DNA of 38,592 nucleotides from Fibrobacter sp. (GTDB lineage: Bacteria; Fibrobacterota; Chitinivibrionia; Chitinivibrionales; Chitinispirillaceae), in assembly GCA_012728995.1 (NCBI GenBank), contig JAAYEB010000006.1, positions 1 through 38,592 of the forward strand. The letters are read 5' to 3'. The notes beneath the pieces were generated by a model. That model was not told where the DNA came from and did no database searches. It saw only the letters and a program-made list of their open reading frames with translations. The translations under genes were made by a program, and so were the position numbers. Positions 1-7,915 of this stretch are shown here, piece by piece (positions within the stretch are counted from its first letter, which is position 1; each line of letters starts with the position of its first letter).

Positions 1-141
1 TCATTAGCTGGTTATGGTTATATTATGTCTTGTGTTAGTGGTGTTAATCCCGGCAAAACTTCTATTCAAAAAAACATAGATAAAATGGTAAAGCAAATTC
101 TGAAGAAAAGTCCATTCGCATTTTCCAGAAAACGCGGCTGA
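1..141 (+). CDS. C-terminal end of an unidentified protein (partial)
   Basis: Frame 1 is open from the first base to a TGA at 139-141, giving 46 residues that include a Gly/Tyr-rich stretch (SLAGYGYIMSCVSG) and a basic tail ending KSPFAFSRKRG. The amino-acid mix looks like real protein rather than random translation. The rest of the gene lies outside the window. I do not recognise the family. No terminator hairpin follows; a short tandem repeat begins 27 bases downstream. Confidence 0.5.
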   Translation, partial: SLAGYGYIMSCVSGVNPGKTSIQKNIDKMVKQILKKSPFAFSRKRG

Positions 142-167
142 AAATAATGTAAACTGATAAAAAATCA

Positions 168-200
168 GGGTATGTTTAGGGTATGTTTAGGGTATGTTTA
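168..200. repeat. Three perfect tandem copies of an 11-bp unit
   Basis: The unit GGGTATGTTTA occurs three times head to tail at 168-178, 179-189 and 190-200 with no mismatch. It lies between the end of the partial gene and the 3' end of the convergent gene at 278-757. A period of 11 bp is close to one helical turn. It could be slippage-prone filler or a phased protein-binding site; nothing in the sequence decides between these. Confidence 0.85.
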
Positions 201-277
201 TTGTGAGTTATTATGAATTGTTTTAGCCAATTATTTTTGTGGATCAATAAATGTGAATTAAAAAAAAGGTTTTCGGA

Positions 278-757
278 TCATGAGTTGGTTTCTTTTTTTC
301 TGAATTTTACAATCTTGCTTTCCAGTTTATTTTCGCCAGAAATGGCCTTTTTTGTATTTTCATTAGCATTTGATTTTTCCAGATCTTCAGACATCTTACC
401 AATACTGATTTTCAGGATGCGAATTTCATGAGATCTTTCTGAATTCTGGAATCGTCCTTTGACTACGTGTGGAGGTTGTAATTTTAATACCTGAACTGCA
501 GGTGGAAATGTATCAAGACTTACAAAGTGCATCCACAGCCATTTTCCAGCAGGTTTTGACTCCTCATCTTTAACATATCCAATACAGATTCCATATCCTC
601 TGAATGACCAGCCTTCTTCTTCCTGAAGAATTTTGTCGTGTGGTATCTCGCGAATCAGCATACAGAAGATATCATTTTCAAATGGAAAATCAGTTATCTC
701 TTCAGTTGTTACATATCTGGATGCAAGTTCGATTATTTCATCTCTGGATATCCCCAT
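278..757 (-). CDS. Hypothetical cytosolic protein, 159 aa
   Basis: The ATG at 757 is preceded on the minus strand by GAGGTG seven bases away, a good ribosome binding site. No signal peptide or membrane segment is visible. The first ~115 residues look globular, with aromatic-rich stretches (EEGWSFRGYGICIGYV and KWLWMHFVSLDTFPP). The last ~40 residues are Lys/Glu/Asn-rich and probably flexible. I do not recognise a family and give no function. It is a single-gene unit facing the partial gene at the left edge. Confidence 0.7.
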   Translation of the reverse strand: MGISRDEIIELASRYVTTEEITDFPFENDIFCMLIREIPHDKILQEEEGWSFRGYGICIGYVKDEESKPAGKWLWMHFVSLDTFPPAVQVLKLQPPHVVKGRFQNSERSHEIRILKISIGKMSEDLEKSNANENTKKAISGENKLESKIVKFRKKETNS

Positions 758-1189
758 AAATTCACCTCAGATCTAAAGACATGTATAATGTAACTGAATA
801 TGGAAAACGAACAGGTAGTCTATCAAGTACTTTATTAAAATAGCCGAAAAATTTGTATATGGGAATCAAGGATAAACAATTGTAGAATTATACTAACCTT
901 AACAGTCCGGGGTTAACTGTAAAATAGAAATTAATTCCTGAATGAAGAAGATTAATTTATGATTACAGTGAGAGCGAAACTATAGCAGAAAGGGCATTAT
1001 TTCCAACTAGGTATTATCTATCTATCTTTTTCGGATTGCTGTCGTAATCGTAATCTCCAATATTTCACGAAGCAGACTGCGTAAAGGATCGTCTGATTAG
1101 GTTATGGATTATCTCTATATTCATTACATTTGCAGGAATTATAGAGAAAAACTGGAAAATATGAAAAGCGAAAATTGAGGGTTAATCTA
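758..1189. other. Intergenic region, 432 bp, no gene seen
   Basis: This AT-rich spacer separates two divergent genes and should hold both promoters. No open frame with a ribosome binding site and plausible composition was found; the best is a 24-codon frame from ATG 1104. I saw only minor repeats: a doubled CGTAATC near 1045-1058 and a short TATC run near 1015-1026. No riboswitch or tRNA was recognised. Confidence 0.5.
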
Positions 1190-1888
1190 ATGATTAGATC
1201 TGTATTTCTCCCGTTTATAATTCATTCTTTACTATTTGCTCAACATCAGCCTGTTACTGGATTTAATGGCGCACAATGGGGGAGTCAACCAGATGAAGTA
1301 AGAACGGCAACTGGTGTCAAAAACTGGTCTCAAATGCCTGTAAAGGAATTTCCGGAGCAGATGAATATAAAAATATTTTCTTCAAACACCACTATTGCCG
1401 GTTATCCTGCCGTAGTCAGATACTATTTCTGGAACGATCTTTTTTTTCAGGCTACTACTTCATTTATTTTCAATGAACTGGAAAACTTTGATTTTAATTA
1501 TAACGTTTATCGTAGTGTAAATGAATACTATAGTGCAATCAGAAACAAGACCATGGGTTTTGTGCATGAAATATACAGATTGCTGGAAAGTAAATATGGT
1601 AAAAAAAAGCCTGTTTTTAAAGATCTGAATCCATTAGAAATATTTTCAAAACTTGATTCTTATTTGAAACTTGAGAGGTGGAACCTCAGATATCATCCTT
1701 ATGATTATTATCAGCATATTGTAACTTCGGCATACGCCAGGTGGGATTTTCCAAAGAGCAGGATTATTTTTTCCATTAATATTTCCGCACCGGATAAAAG
1801 ATTTGATTATATTCTTTCAGCAGCATCTCTTGAAATGAAAAGAGCTATAGATGATGAAATTGAGCAGTTCAGATTAAGTGGGTTTTAG
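1190..1888 (+). CDS. Exported hypothetical protein, 232 aa
   Basis: The frame is open from a TTG at 1175, but ATG 1190 is preferred: GAGGG lies at 1177-1181, eight bases upstream, and the protein then begins with a signal peptide (MIRSVFLPFIIHSLLFA, cleavage before QHQP). The mature N-terminus contains FNGAQWGSQPDEV, which resembles the W-G-x-x-x-x-E-V opening of several small exported proteins of unknown function. The rest is rich in Tyr, Phe and Asn and looks like a folded periplasmic domain. No membrane helix or lipobox is present. The family is not identified. Confidence 0.7.
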   Translation: MIRSVFLPFIIHSLLFAQHQPVTGFNGAQWGSQPDEVRTATGVKNWSQMPVKEFPEQMNIKIFSSNTTIAGYPAVVRYYFWNDLFFQATTSFIFNELENFDFNYNVYRSVNEYYSAIRNKTMGFVHEIYRLLESKYGKKKPVFKDLNPLEIFSKLDSYLKLERWNLRYHPYDYYQHIVTSAYARWDFPKSRIIFSINISAPDKRFDYILSAASLEMKRAIDDEIEQFRLSGF

Positions 1889-2118
1889 ATTGTTCATATT
1901 CCACCGGAATTTATTTCAGATATTAAATTTGGGGGTTTCATCAGGAATGAAAGTTGATTTATTTTTCTATTACCTGCTGCGTGAGACACAGGTATAAAAT
2001 ATTCAATGGCTTTTTGTCATATAATTTGAAATTTTGGGATTTATCTGTACTTTCAGGTATCAATGATCAAGTAATAACCCCAACTATGTGAATTTGAATA
2101 CTGTAGGATATCGAATAA

Positions 2119-2127
2119 TGTTATAAT
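2119..2127 (+). promoter_or_regulatory. Extended -10 promoter element
   Basis: TGTTATAAT at 2119-2127 is a perfect extended -10 (TG-N-TATAAT). Transcription would start near 2134, just before the AGGAGG at 2149-2154. The -10 overlaps an in-frame upstream ATG at 2126, which argues that this ATG is not the translation start. No clear -35 is present, as is tolerated with extended -10 promoters. Confidence 0.5.
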
Positions 2128-2158
2128 GAGTGAAAATCACACTAAAACAGGAGGCTTT

Positions 2159-2512
2159 ATGGATAATGTTTGGGAGAAAGTGAAAAAAAGTTTCAGAGAA
2201 GGTGCAACACTTTCAATGGAAAAAATTGAAGAATTTACAAAGATTGGAAAGCTTAAAGTGGAAGAAATGGCTGCCAAAAGGAAAATAGAGCGAAATTTTA
2301 TTGATATGGGGGAACGGACATTCGATTTAATTGAAGAAGGTAAAAAGGATACAATTGGTGACGATTTAACAATAAAAAAGGCAGTAGAAAATATAAATGT
2401 TCTTCGTGATGAACTTGTAAGTATAGAAAAAAAGATTAAAGAGATTCAGGAAGAAAACAAAAAAAACAAAGAGGAACAGACCGAATCTGAAAGTGAAACA
2501 ACTGGTTATTAA
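2159..2512 (+). CDS. Small coiled-coil protein, 117 aa
   Basis: The start at 2159 is chosen because a perfect AGGAGG sits at 2149-2154, four bases upstream; an earlier in-frame ATG at 2126 lies inside a -10 promoter box. The protein is highly charged and mostly predicted helix, with heptad-like patterns from about residue 75 (VENINVLRDELVSIEKK) and a hydrophilic Lys/Glu tail. It has no signal peptide and no membrane segment. The stop lies 3 bp before the start of the M23 peptidase gene, so the two are probably cotranscribed. A role in cell-wall or division-site organisation is only a guess from the neighbour. Family not recognised. Confidence 0.75.
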   Translation: MDNVWEKVKKSFREGATLSMEKIEEFTKIGKLKVEEMAAKRKIERNFIDMGERTFDLIEEGKKDTIGDDLTIKKAVENINVLRDELVSIEKKIKEIQEENKKNKEEQTESESETTGY

Positions 2513-2515
2513 TTA

Positions 2516-3400
2516 ATGGGTAAAAAGACGATTCTTATTGTTCCGCCACGGGGAGTTTCGGTTAAAGCTTTTCGCATACGTCTTTCTGTGGCGGTTATCT
2601 TTTTTTCAATTGTTATATTAGGGTTCGCAGGATATTTCATACCTTTTGATATATTTACCCTAAATGAAGCAGAACAGAACCAGCACAAAAATCTTACAGA
2701 ACAAAATAAGGCTTTGCTTCAAAAAATCCTGTCTACATTGCGTTTATTGAATAATCTAAAAGAACAGGTTACCCGTCTTGAAGGAAAACGTGAAGTAGTT
2801 TTAAATTATGGAATAATTGACAGTGAGTCGTTATCAGAAGAAAAAAAGGTAATAGATCTGGTCGGATTAGAGGGTGATGTTCTTTTAAGATATGCAAAGA
2901 ATCAGGAATACCGGTTAAAACAGTTTCTTTCTGGTATAGGTGAAAACAACAACGTGTTTGACAGTATTCCAGTGATTTATCCGGTCCCCAAACCATATGT
3001 TGTTTCCAGAACCTTTGGCCTGTCTAAAGATCCTTTTACATCAAAAGAAAAATGGCATTATGGAGTGGATTTTGTAGCTGAAAAGGAAACACCTGTTTAT
3101 GCGACTGCTTCAGGTGTTGTAAAACGTTTTGAAAATCATCCAATATGGGGAATGCGGCTGTATCTTGATCATGCAAATGATTTCAGCACTGTTTATGCGC
3201 ATCTTGGAAGCTGCAAAGTAAGATACAAGGGGAAAAAGGTTACCAGAGGTGAGATAATTGGCACTGTTGGAATTAGTGGCCTTAGTACAGGACCTCACCT
3301 TCATTATGAAGTCTGGCATAATGGCACAGCGAAAAATCCGGAAGATTATTTCTTTCCAGAAACAGAGTTTGCAGAAATTTTCAAGGGAGAGGCGCAATAA
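2516..3400 (+). CDS. M23 family metallopeptidase (LytM/NlpD-like)
   Basis: The 294-residue protein has a short cytoplasmic N-terminus, one membrane segment at about 22-45 (RIRLSVAVIFFSIVILGFAG), a coiled-coil stretch at about 50-95 and a C-terminal M23 domain at about 160-285. The zinc-site motifs are intact: H181-x-x-x-D185 (HYGVD) and H261-x-H263 (HLH). Family members cut peptidoglycan peptide cross-links in the periplasm or, in degenerate forms, activate amidases; the intact metal ligands here favour an active enzyme. It follows the coiled-coil gene by 3 bp and has only a weak ribosome binding site, consistent with translational coupling. Confidence 0.93.
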   Translation: MGKKTILIVPPRGVSVKAFRIRLSVAVIFFSIVILGFAGYFIPFDIFTLNEAEQNQHKNLTEQNKALLQKILSTLRLLNNLKEQVTRLEGKREVVLNYGIIDSESLSEEKKVIDLVGLEGDVLLRYAKNQEYRLKQFLSGIGENNNVFDSIPVIYPVPKPYVVSRTFGLSKDPFTSKEKWHYGVDFVAEKETPVYATASGVVKRFENHPIWGMRLYLDHANDFSTVYAHLGSCKVRYKGKKVTRGEIIGTVGISGLSTGPHLHYEVWHNGTAKNPEDYFFPETEFAEIFKGEAQ

Positions 3401-3411
3401 CAGTTCATATC

Positions 3412-3425
3412 CCCGGTAATCCGGG
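3412..3425. terminator. Short hairpin between convergent genes
   Basis: CCCGG (3412-3416), a TAAT loop and CCGGG (3421-3425) form a perfect 5-bp stem 11 bases after the M23 stop and about 50 bases from the convergent kinase stop. There is no strong T-run directly after the stem, so termination is only plausible. Confidence 0.35.
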
Positions 3426-3474
3426 TATGTCACTGTTTAGCTGAAGTTTGATCCGGAAAAAAGATTGTTTACAT

Positions 3475-4566
3475 TTATAATATTGCTTTTACAATCATAA
3501 TCAGTATTGCTAATGCGATTATGATTAAAATAAACAAATAATTTTGTTTTTTTGGTGGGGTCCAGTAAGTTATGCTTGCAGGATTATTTGAGTATTGTGA
3601 AATGATGTCCTGGGGAGCTCTGTCAGAGATACTTCTTAAAACAGAAAAAAGATCATAATTAAATTCAGCAGCATTATTATACCGGTTTTTCGGTTCCAGG
3701 GCCATTGATTTATTGATTATGGATAAAAGCTGTCTGGGTACAGGGATACCGCATGATTCGACAGGCCGGTATTGGCCTTTTGTTTTTTTCTGCACAAGTT
3801 CTGAAAGCGTTTTTTGTGGAAAAGCTCTGCATCCCGTTACCATTTCATAGAGCACTGTGCCCAAGGAAAAAATATCACTTCTTAAATCAAGTTTGTTGCT
3901 GCTTAATTGTTCTGGACTTAAATATACCAGTGTTCCCATTATTTTTGCACCGACTGTGTGAAGACTTACTTCACTTGGTCGTGCAATACCAAAATCCATC
4001 AGTTTGACGATGCCATCTTTTGAAAAAAAAATGTTTTCTGGTTTTATGTCGCGATGGATAAGCCCTTTATATACTTTTCCGTAAAGAGTATAATCTTTAT
4101 TGTGAGCGTATTGGAGCGCCTGGCAGACAGAATATGCTATTGAGAGTGCTACTGAAAGAGGAAGCCGGGATCTTTGACTTATCATGCTTTTTATTGAAAC
4201 TCCATCAACAAATTCCATTTCAATAAAGGGAATTTGCTGATCGATAAGGCCTATGTTATGAATTTCGATAATGTTTGGGTGATGAATATCTGCAAGAATT
4301 TTTGCTTCAGTAAGAAATCTCTCCCTTGCTTCCTTGTTTGAATACTTTTTCAGAACTTTTACAGCTCTGATTACCTCCAGTCCTTCATGCCAGACTTTAT
4401 ACACATTGGAACTGCCACCTTCACCGATCTGGAGGAGTACTTTATTAGGTCCGATTTTGTCATCTGGTTTTAAAATCTTTGGGCTTTGAGTTTTATATGG
4501 GTTTTTGACCTGTTTTTCGATATTTACTTTTTGTAACTGTTCTCCGTCTTGATTGGAATCACTCAT
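3475..4566 (-). CDS. Tail-anchored Ser/Thr protein kinase (PknB-like)
   Basis: The 363-residue protein holds a complete eukaryotic-type kinase domain at about 40-310: Gly-rich loop GEGGSSNVY, ATP Lys70 in AVKVL, catalytic loop HRDIKPEN (Asp173), DFG (Asp191) and SPEQ in the activation segment. A single membrane helix at about 342-361 ends the protein almost at once, so there is no extracytoplasmic sensor domain like the PASTA domains of PknB. A short insert precedes the HRD motif, as in some myxobacterial kinases. AAAGG precedes ATG 4566 by eight bases. It is divergent from the GT9 gene with 112 bp between. The substrate is unknown. Confidence 0.93.
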   Translation of the reverse strand: MSDSNQDGEQLQKVNIEKQVKNPYKTQSPKILKPDDKIGPNKVLLQIGEGGSSNVYKVWHEGLEVIRAVKVLKKYSNKEARERFLTEAKILADIHHPNIIEIHNIGLIDQQIPFIEMEFVDGVSIKSMISQRSRLPLSVALSIAYSVCQALQYAHNKDYTLYGKVYKGLIHRDIKPENIFFSKDGIVKLMDFGIARPSEVSLHTVGAKIMGTLVYLSPEQLSSNKLDLRSDIFSLGTVLYEMVTGCRAFPQKTLSELVQKKTKGQYRPVESCGIPVPRQLLSIINKSMALEPKNRYNNAAEFNYDLFSVLRSISDRAPQDIISQYSNNPASITYWTPPKKQNYLFILIIIALAILIMIVKAIL

Positions 4567-4678
4567 AAATTTTACCTTTTGGTAGAAATGTGCTATATTA
4601 AGGGATTATTTTCAGAAAAACAGTGAACACAATTAAAATATCATTTTTTTAATCCGGAAAACACATAAAATTTGATAA

Positions 4679-5722
4679 ATGGCTATAAATGCAGGAAAAA
4701 TTCTAGTTATTCGTTTTTCATCTATGGGAGATGTAATCCTCACAGCTCCATTATTTTCGGTTCTAAAAAACCATTTTATCGGTTGCAGTATTACCTTTCT
4801 CACAGATACAAAATACGTTGAACTGTTTTCTGAAGATAAACATTTAAGTTCTGTAAGAGGAATTTCAAAAGATGAAGAAATTTCAACATTTGCGGTATCT
4901 CAGCAAAACTGGGATCTTGTAATTGATCTTCAGAATAACAGAAGAAGCTGCAGGGTAGTTAATGGATTACGATTTAAAAAACGGACCTGTAGATTTGATA
5001 AACTTCATTTAAAAAGGACAATGTTACTTTTTACACGCATTAATCTGTATAAAGCAGATGAGCATGTAATTACCCGGTATATAAGGTCAGTTAAGGAACT
5101 ATCGGCAAAACCGTTTTCATCTCCCAGGTTGTTGTTCAACAAAAAGATACCCCAAAGAATTGAACAAATGTTGCAGTATGGAAAGATAAAGCGTCCATTA
5201 ATAGCATTTTTTCCATTTAGTGCCTGGAAAAACAAAGAATGGATAGAGAATTATTATATCACTGTCGGTCGTTATTTTATGATAAAAGGCTGGATTACTG
5301 TAATTATGGGTGGTCCATCTGATCGTGAAAGAGCAGAAAACATGTGTAGGTTAATTGGGAAAAGGTGTTTTTCTTTAGCCGGGAAAATTTCATTATATGA
5401 GTGCGGGCAGGTATTAAGTAATTGTGCTCTTGCTTTGGGAAATGATACTGGTTTGTCTCATCTTGCACGTGCTTGTGGCGTAAAGGCAGGTATCGTATAT
5501 GGACCAACTACTTATCATTTAGGTTTTTATCCAGTCAAAAATCCTCCATTTGTAGTTTTTGAGAAAAAGCTTTTTTGCAGACCATGTCATGCTCACGGTG
5601 GAAATAAATGTTTAAGATTAAACAAACAATGCATGCGAGATGTTAAACCCGATGAGGTGATAAGGGGATTGTTATATTTGTTTTATTTGAATGATCCGGT
5701 TTCTTCAGAAACTCAAACTTGA
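4679..5722 (+). CDS. Glycosyltransferase family 9 (heptosyltransferase-like)
   Basis: The 347-residue protein starts with the typical GT9 N-terminus KILVIRFSSMGDVILTAPLF. The C-terminal half carries a donor-binding region with the GNDTGLSHLARACG segment characteristic of ADP-heptose:LPS heptosyltransferases. The extreme C-terminus is Cys-rich (FCRPCHAHGGNKC...C), a feature seen in many GT9 proteins. It would act at the cytoplasmic face of the inner membrane on LPS core or a related glycolipid. The acceptor cannot be told from sequence. It is the first gene of an envelope-related unit running to 9069; the ribosome binding site is weak. Confidence 0.9.
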   Translation: MAINAGKILVIRFSSMGDVILTAPLFSVLKNHFIGCSITFLTDTKYVELFSEDKHLSSVRGISKDEEISTFAVSQQNWDLVIDLQNNRRSCRVVNGLRFKKRTCRFDKLHLKRTMLLFTRINLYKADEHVITRYIRSVKELSAKPFSSPRLLFNKKIPQRIEQMLQYGKIKRPLIAFFPFSAWKNKEWIENYYITVGRYFMIKGWITVIMGGPSDRERAENMCRLIGKRCFSLAGKISLYECGQVLSNCALALGNDTGLSHLARACGVKAGIVYGPTTYHLGFYPVKNPPFVVFEKKLFCRPCHAHGGNKCLRLNKQCMRDVKPDEVIRGLLYLFYLNDPVSSETQT

Positions 5723-5785
5723 CAATGCCGTTTCCGGTCATCATTTTTATAACACAAAATTTTCTGTTCATCTGGAATAAAACAA

Positions 5786-6097
5786 ATGATACCGCAGATA
5801 AAAATTCCAATTATTATATTTATACTTATCATCATGCCCTTGTATTCAAATCCTTCAGAAAACGATTTTAACAGGTTTTTAGCGGGAATCATTTTTTTAA
5901 AAGCTAATGACACGATCGATCCGGAGTCGAAAGTTGAAAAATATATTCAACTTAAAGAGATTACCGGCATAGAGGCTTCTGATGCAGTACAGTATCTGGA
6001 AAAATACAGGAGTAAACCTCAGAAATTCAAAGCTGTTTTTGATTCAATGAAAAGTTTAATAACCGATAACCCCAAACAGAAAAGGAAAAAGGAGTAA
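5786..6097 (+). CDS. Small exported hypothetical protein, 103 aa
   Basis: The N-terminus is a strong signal peptide or anchor (IPIIIFILIIMPLYSNP, residues 8-24), followed by a short helical domain (ENDFNRFLAGIIFLKAND, then KVEKYIQLKEITGIEAS) and a basic tail ending KQKRKKE. There is no lipobox Cys. The stop codon overlaps the Shine-Dalgarno of trxA (AAGGAG), so the two are almost certainly cotranslated. A periplasmic helical protein of unknown function; no family recognised. Confidence 0.7.
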   Translation: MIPQIKIPIIIFILIIMPLYSNPSENDFNRFLAGIIFLKANDTIDPESKVEKYIQLKEITGIEASDAVQYLEKYRSKPQKFKAVFDSMKSLITDNPKQKRKKE

Positions 6098-6099
6098 TT

Positions 6100-6432
6100 A
6101 TGGCTGGAGATATAAAAATAATTACAGATGATTCTTTTCATTCTGAAGTTATATCAAGTGAATTGCCGGTAGTTGTGGATTTCTGGGCGCAGTGGTGTGG
6201 ACCATGTAAAATGTTGACACCAATAATTGAAGAATTGGCTTCCGAATATAAAGATTCAGTTGTTATCGGCAAAGTTGACATAGATACAAACCCGCAATCT
6301 GCCCAAAAGTATGGTATTATCAGTATACCTTCCTTGTTGTTTTTTAAAAACGGTCAGATAGTAGATCAACATACTGGTTTGTTAGCCAAGGGACCGCTAA
6401 AAGAAAAAATTGAAAACCTTTTAAACAAATAG
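6100..6432 (+). CDS. trxA: Thioredoxin
   Basis: This 110-residue protein has the canonical active site W-C-G-P-C (Cys33 and Cys36), the cis-Pro loop (ISIPSLLFF) and no signal peptide, so it is a cytosolic disulfide reductase. It begins 2 bp after the preceding gene with AAGGAG four bases upstream of the ATG. It sits directly before a B12/radical-SAM gene, in a unit with two glycosyltransferases. It may be a general thioredoxin, or may supply thiol electrons to this radical-SAM enzyme; the second idea is inference from position only. Confidence 0.95.
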   Translation: MAGDIKIITDDSFHSEVISSELPVVVDFWAQWCGPCKMLTPIIEELASEYKDSVVIGKVDIDTNPQSAQKYGIISIPSLLFFKNGQIVDQHTGLLAKGPLKEKIENLLNK

Positions 6433-6442
6433 AATAAATCGA

Positions 6443-7915
6443 ATGCGAATTGTTACACTTAATCCACCATTTTTTTCAAAATATTCCAGAGAATCCCGTT
6501 CACCCGCTGTTGCCAGAAGTGGCACATTGTACTATCCGATGTGGTTAGCATACGCAACCGGATATCTTGAGAAGGCGGGCCATGAAGTGTTATTGATTGA
6601 TGCTACTGGGGCTTCCATAGATCGTAATGAAACCGTAAAAAAAATTAAAAAGTTTAATCCCGCTATGGTGGTTATTGATACTTCAACACCAAGTATTTAC
6701 AACGATATTGATGTGGCAAAAGCTCTTAAGGAAAAGATTCCGTCTTTGTATGTGGTCTTGGTTGGAGTACATGTTTCTGCCCTTCCTGAGCAGACTCTGG
6801 AAATTAGTGATCAGATTGATGCAGTTGCTTTTGGAGAGTATGATGAGACTCTGGTTGAACTCGCAGCAATGTTGCAAAACAAAAATACAACCGACCGGGC
6901 TTTGGAAAAGATAAGCGGACTGGCATTTCGATCCGAAAATGGATCTATCGTAAAAAATAAGGTTCGCCCGTATATTGAAGATCTGGATGGGATTCCGTTT
7001 GTATCATCTGTATATAAAAAATATCTTGATATTGATCCATATTTCTATGGCCACAGTCGTCATCCGCTGGTAGTAATAGTAACAGGCCGCGGTTGTCCTT
7101 ATAAATGTACATATTGTGTTGTTCCCCAGACATTACAGGGACATCGATACCGGAAAAGATCAATAGAATCAATTGTTGAGGAATTTTTATATATCCAGAA
7201 AAATTTCCCTGGTATAAAAGAGATAATGATTGAAGATGATACATTGACAGCAGACAGGAATAGATGCAGGGCGTTGGCTAATGCGCTTATTGATGCAAAA
7301 GCGACTAAAATTCCGTGGTCTGCTAATTCCCGGGCTGATGTCGATTATGAAACAATGAGAATAATGAAAAAAGCCGGATGCAGACTCTTTTGCGTAGGCT
7401 TTGAGAGCGGGGACCAGTCTATTCTTGATAATATTAAAAAGTCAATTACATTGGAACAGATCAGAAAATTTATTAAAGATGCTTCGAAAGCCAAAATCCT
7501 TGTTCATGGATGCTTTATGGTAGGGAACAGGGGAGAAACAAAAGAAACACTGGAAAAAACGCTTGCATTAGCAAAAGAATTAAATCCTGATACAGCTCAG
7601 TTTTTTCCAATTATGGTGTATCCAGGAACGAGTGACTATCAGTATTATAAAGAAAAGGGCTGGATAGTAACACAGGATTTTCGAAAATGGATTACAGATA
7701 AAGGCCTTCATTCTTCTGTGGTTTCAAATCCGGATTTAAGTTATGAGGAATTGGTGACTTTTTGTGCAAGAGCACGAAAAGAGTTTTATCTCAGACCTAA
7801 ATACTTCTTTTCAAAAACTGTTCAGATAATTACTCACCCGTCAGAAACAAAACGCATAATAAAAGCTGGTTTTACATTCTTCAAATACATGTTTATATCG
7901 CCTGAAGGAAAATGA
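6443..7915 (+). CDS. B12-binding-domain radical SAM protein, 490 aa
   Basis: An N-terminal cobalamin-binding-like Rossmann domain (about 1-150, with LNPPFF and a YPMWLAYATGYLEKAGHEV segment) is followed by a radical SAM barrel. The Fe-S motif is C218-x3-C222-x2-C225 (GCPYKCTYC). A C-terminal region of about 70 residues ends in basic and aromatic segments that may lie on the membrane. Class B relatives do methylations, cyclisations and ring rearrangements on unactivated carbons. It overlaps the following GT2 gene by 4 bp (ATGA) and follows trxA by 10 bp, so the likely substrate is a lipid or glycan in the same pathway. The reaction is unknown. Confidence 0.9.
   Translation: MRIVTLNPPFFSKYSRESRSPAVARSGTLYYPMWLAYATGYLEKAGHEVLLIDATGASIDRNETVKKIKKFNPAMVVIDTSTPSIYNDIDVAKALKEKIPSLYVVLVGVHVSALPEQTLEISDQIDAVAFGEYDETLVELAAMLQNKNTTDRALEKISGLAFRSENGSIVKNKVRPYIEDLDGIPFVSSVYKKYLDIDPYFYGHSRHPLVVIVTGRGCPYKCTYCVVPQTLQGHRYRKRSIESIVEEFLYIQKNFPGIKEIMIEDDTLTADRNRCRALANALIDAKATKIPWSANSRADVDYETMRIMKKAGCRLFCVGFESGDQSILDNIKKSITLEQIRKFIKDASKAKILVHGCFMVGNRGETKETLEKTLALAKELNPDTAQFFPIMVYPGTSDYQYYKEKGWIVTQDFRKWITDKGLHSSVVSNPDLSYEELVTFCARARKEFYLRPKYFFSKTVQIITHPSETKRIIKAGFTFFKYMFISPEGK

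Noticed and set aside
2126-2158. Upstream ATG as the start of the coiled-coil gene
   Set aside because: It lies inside the -10 box, while the ATG at 2159 has a perfect AGGAGG at the right distance.
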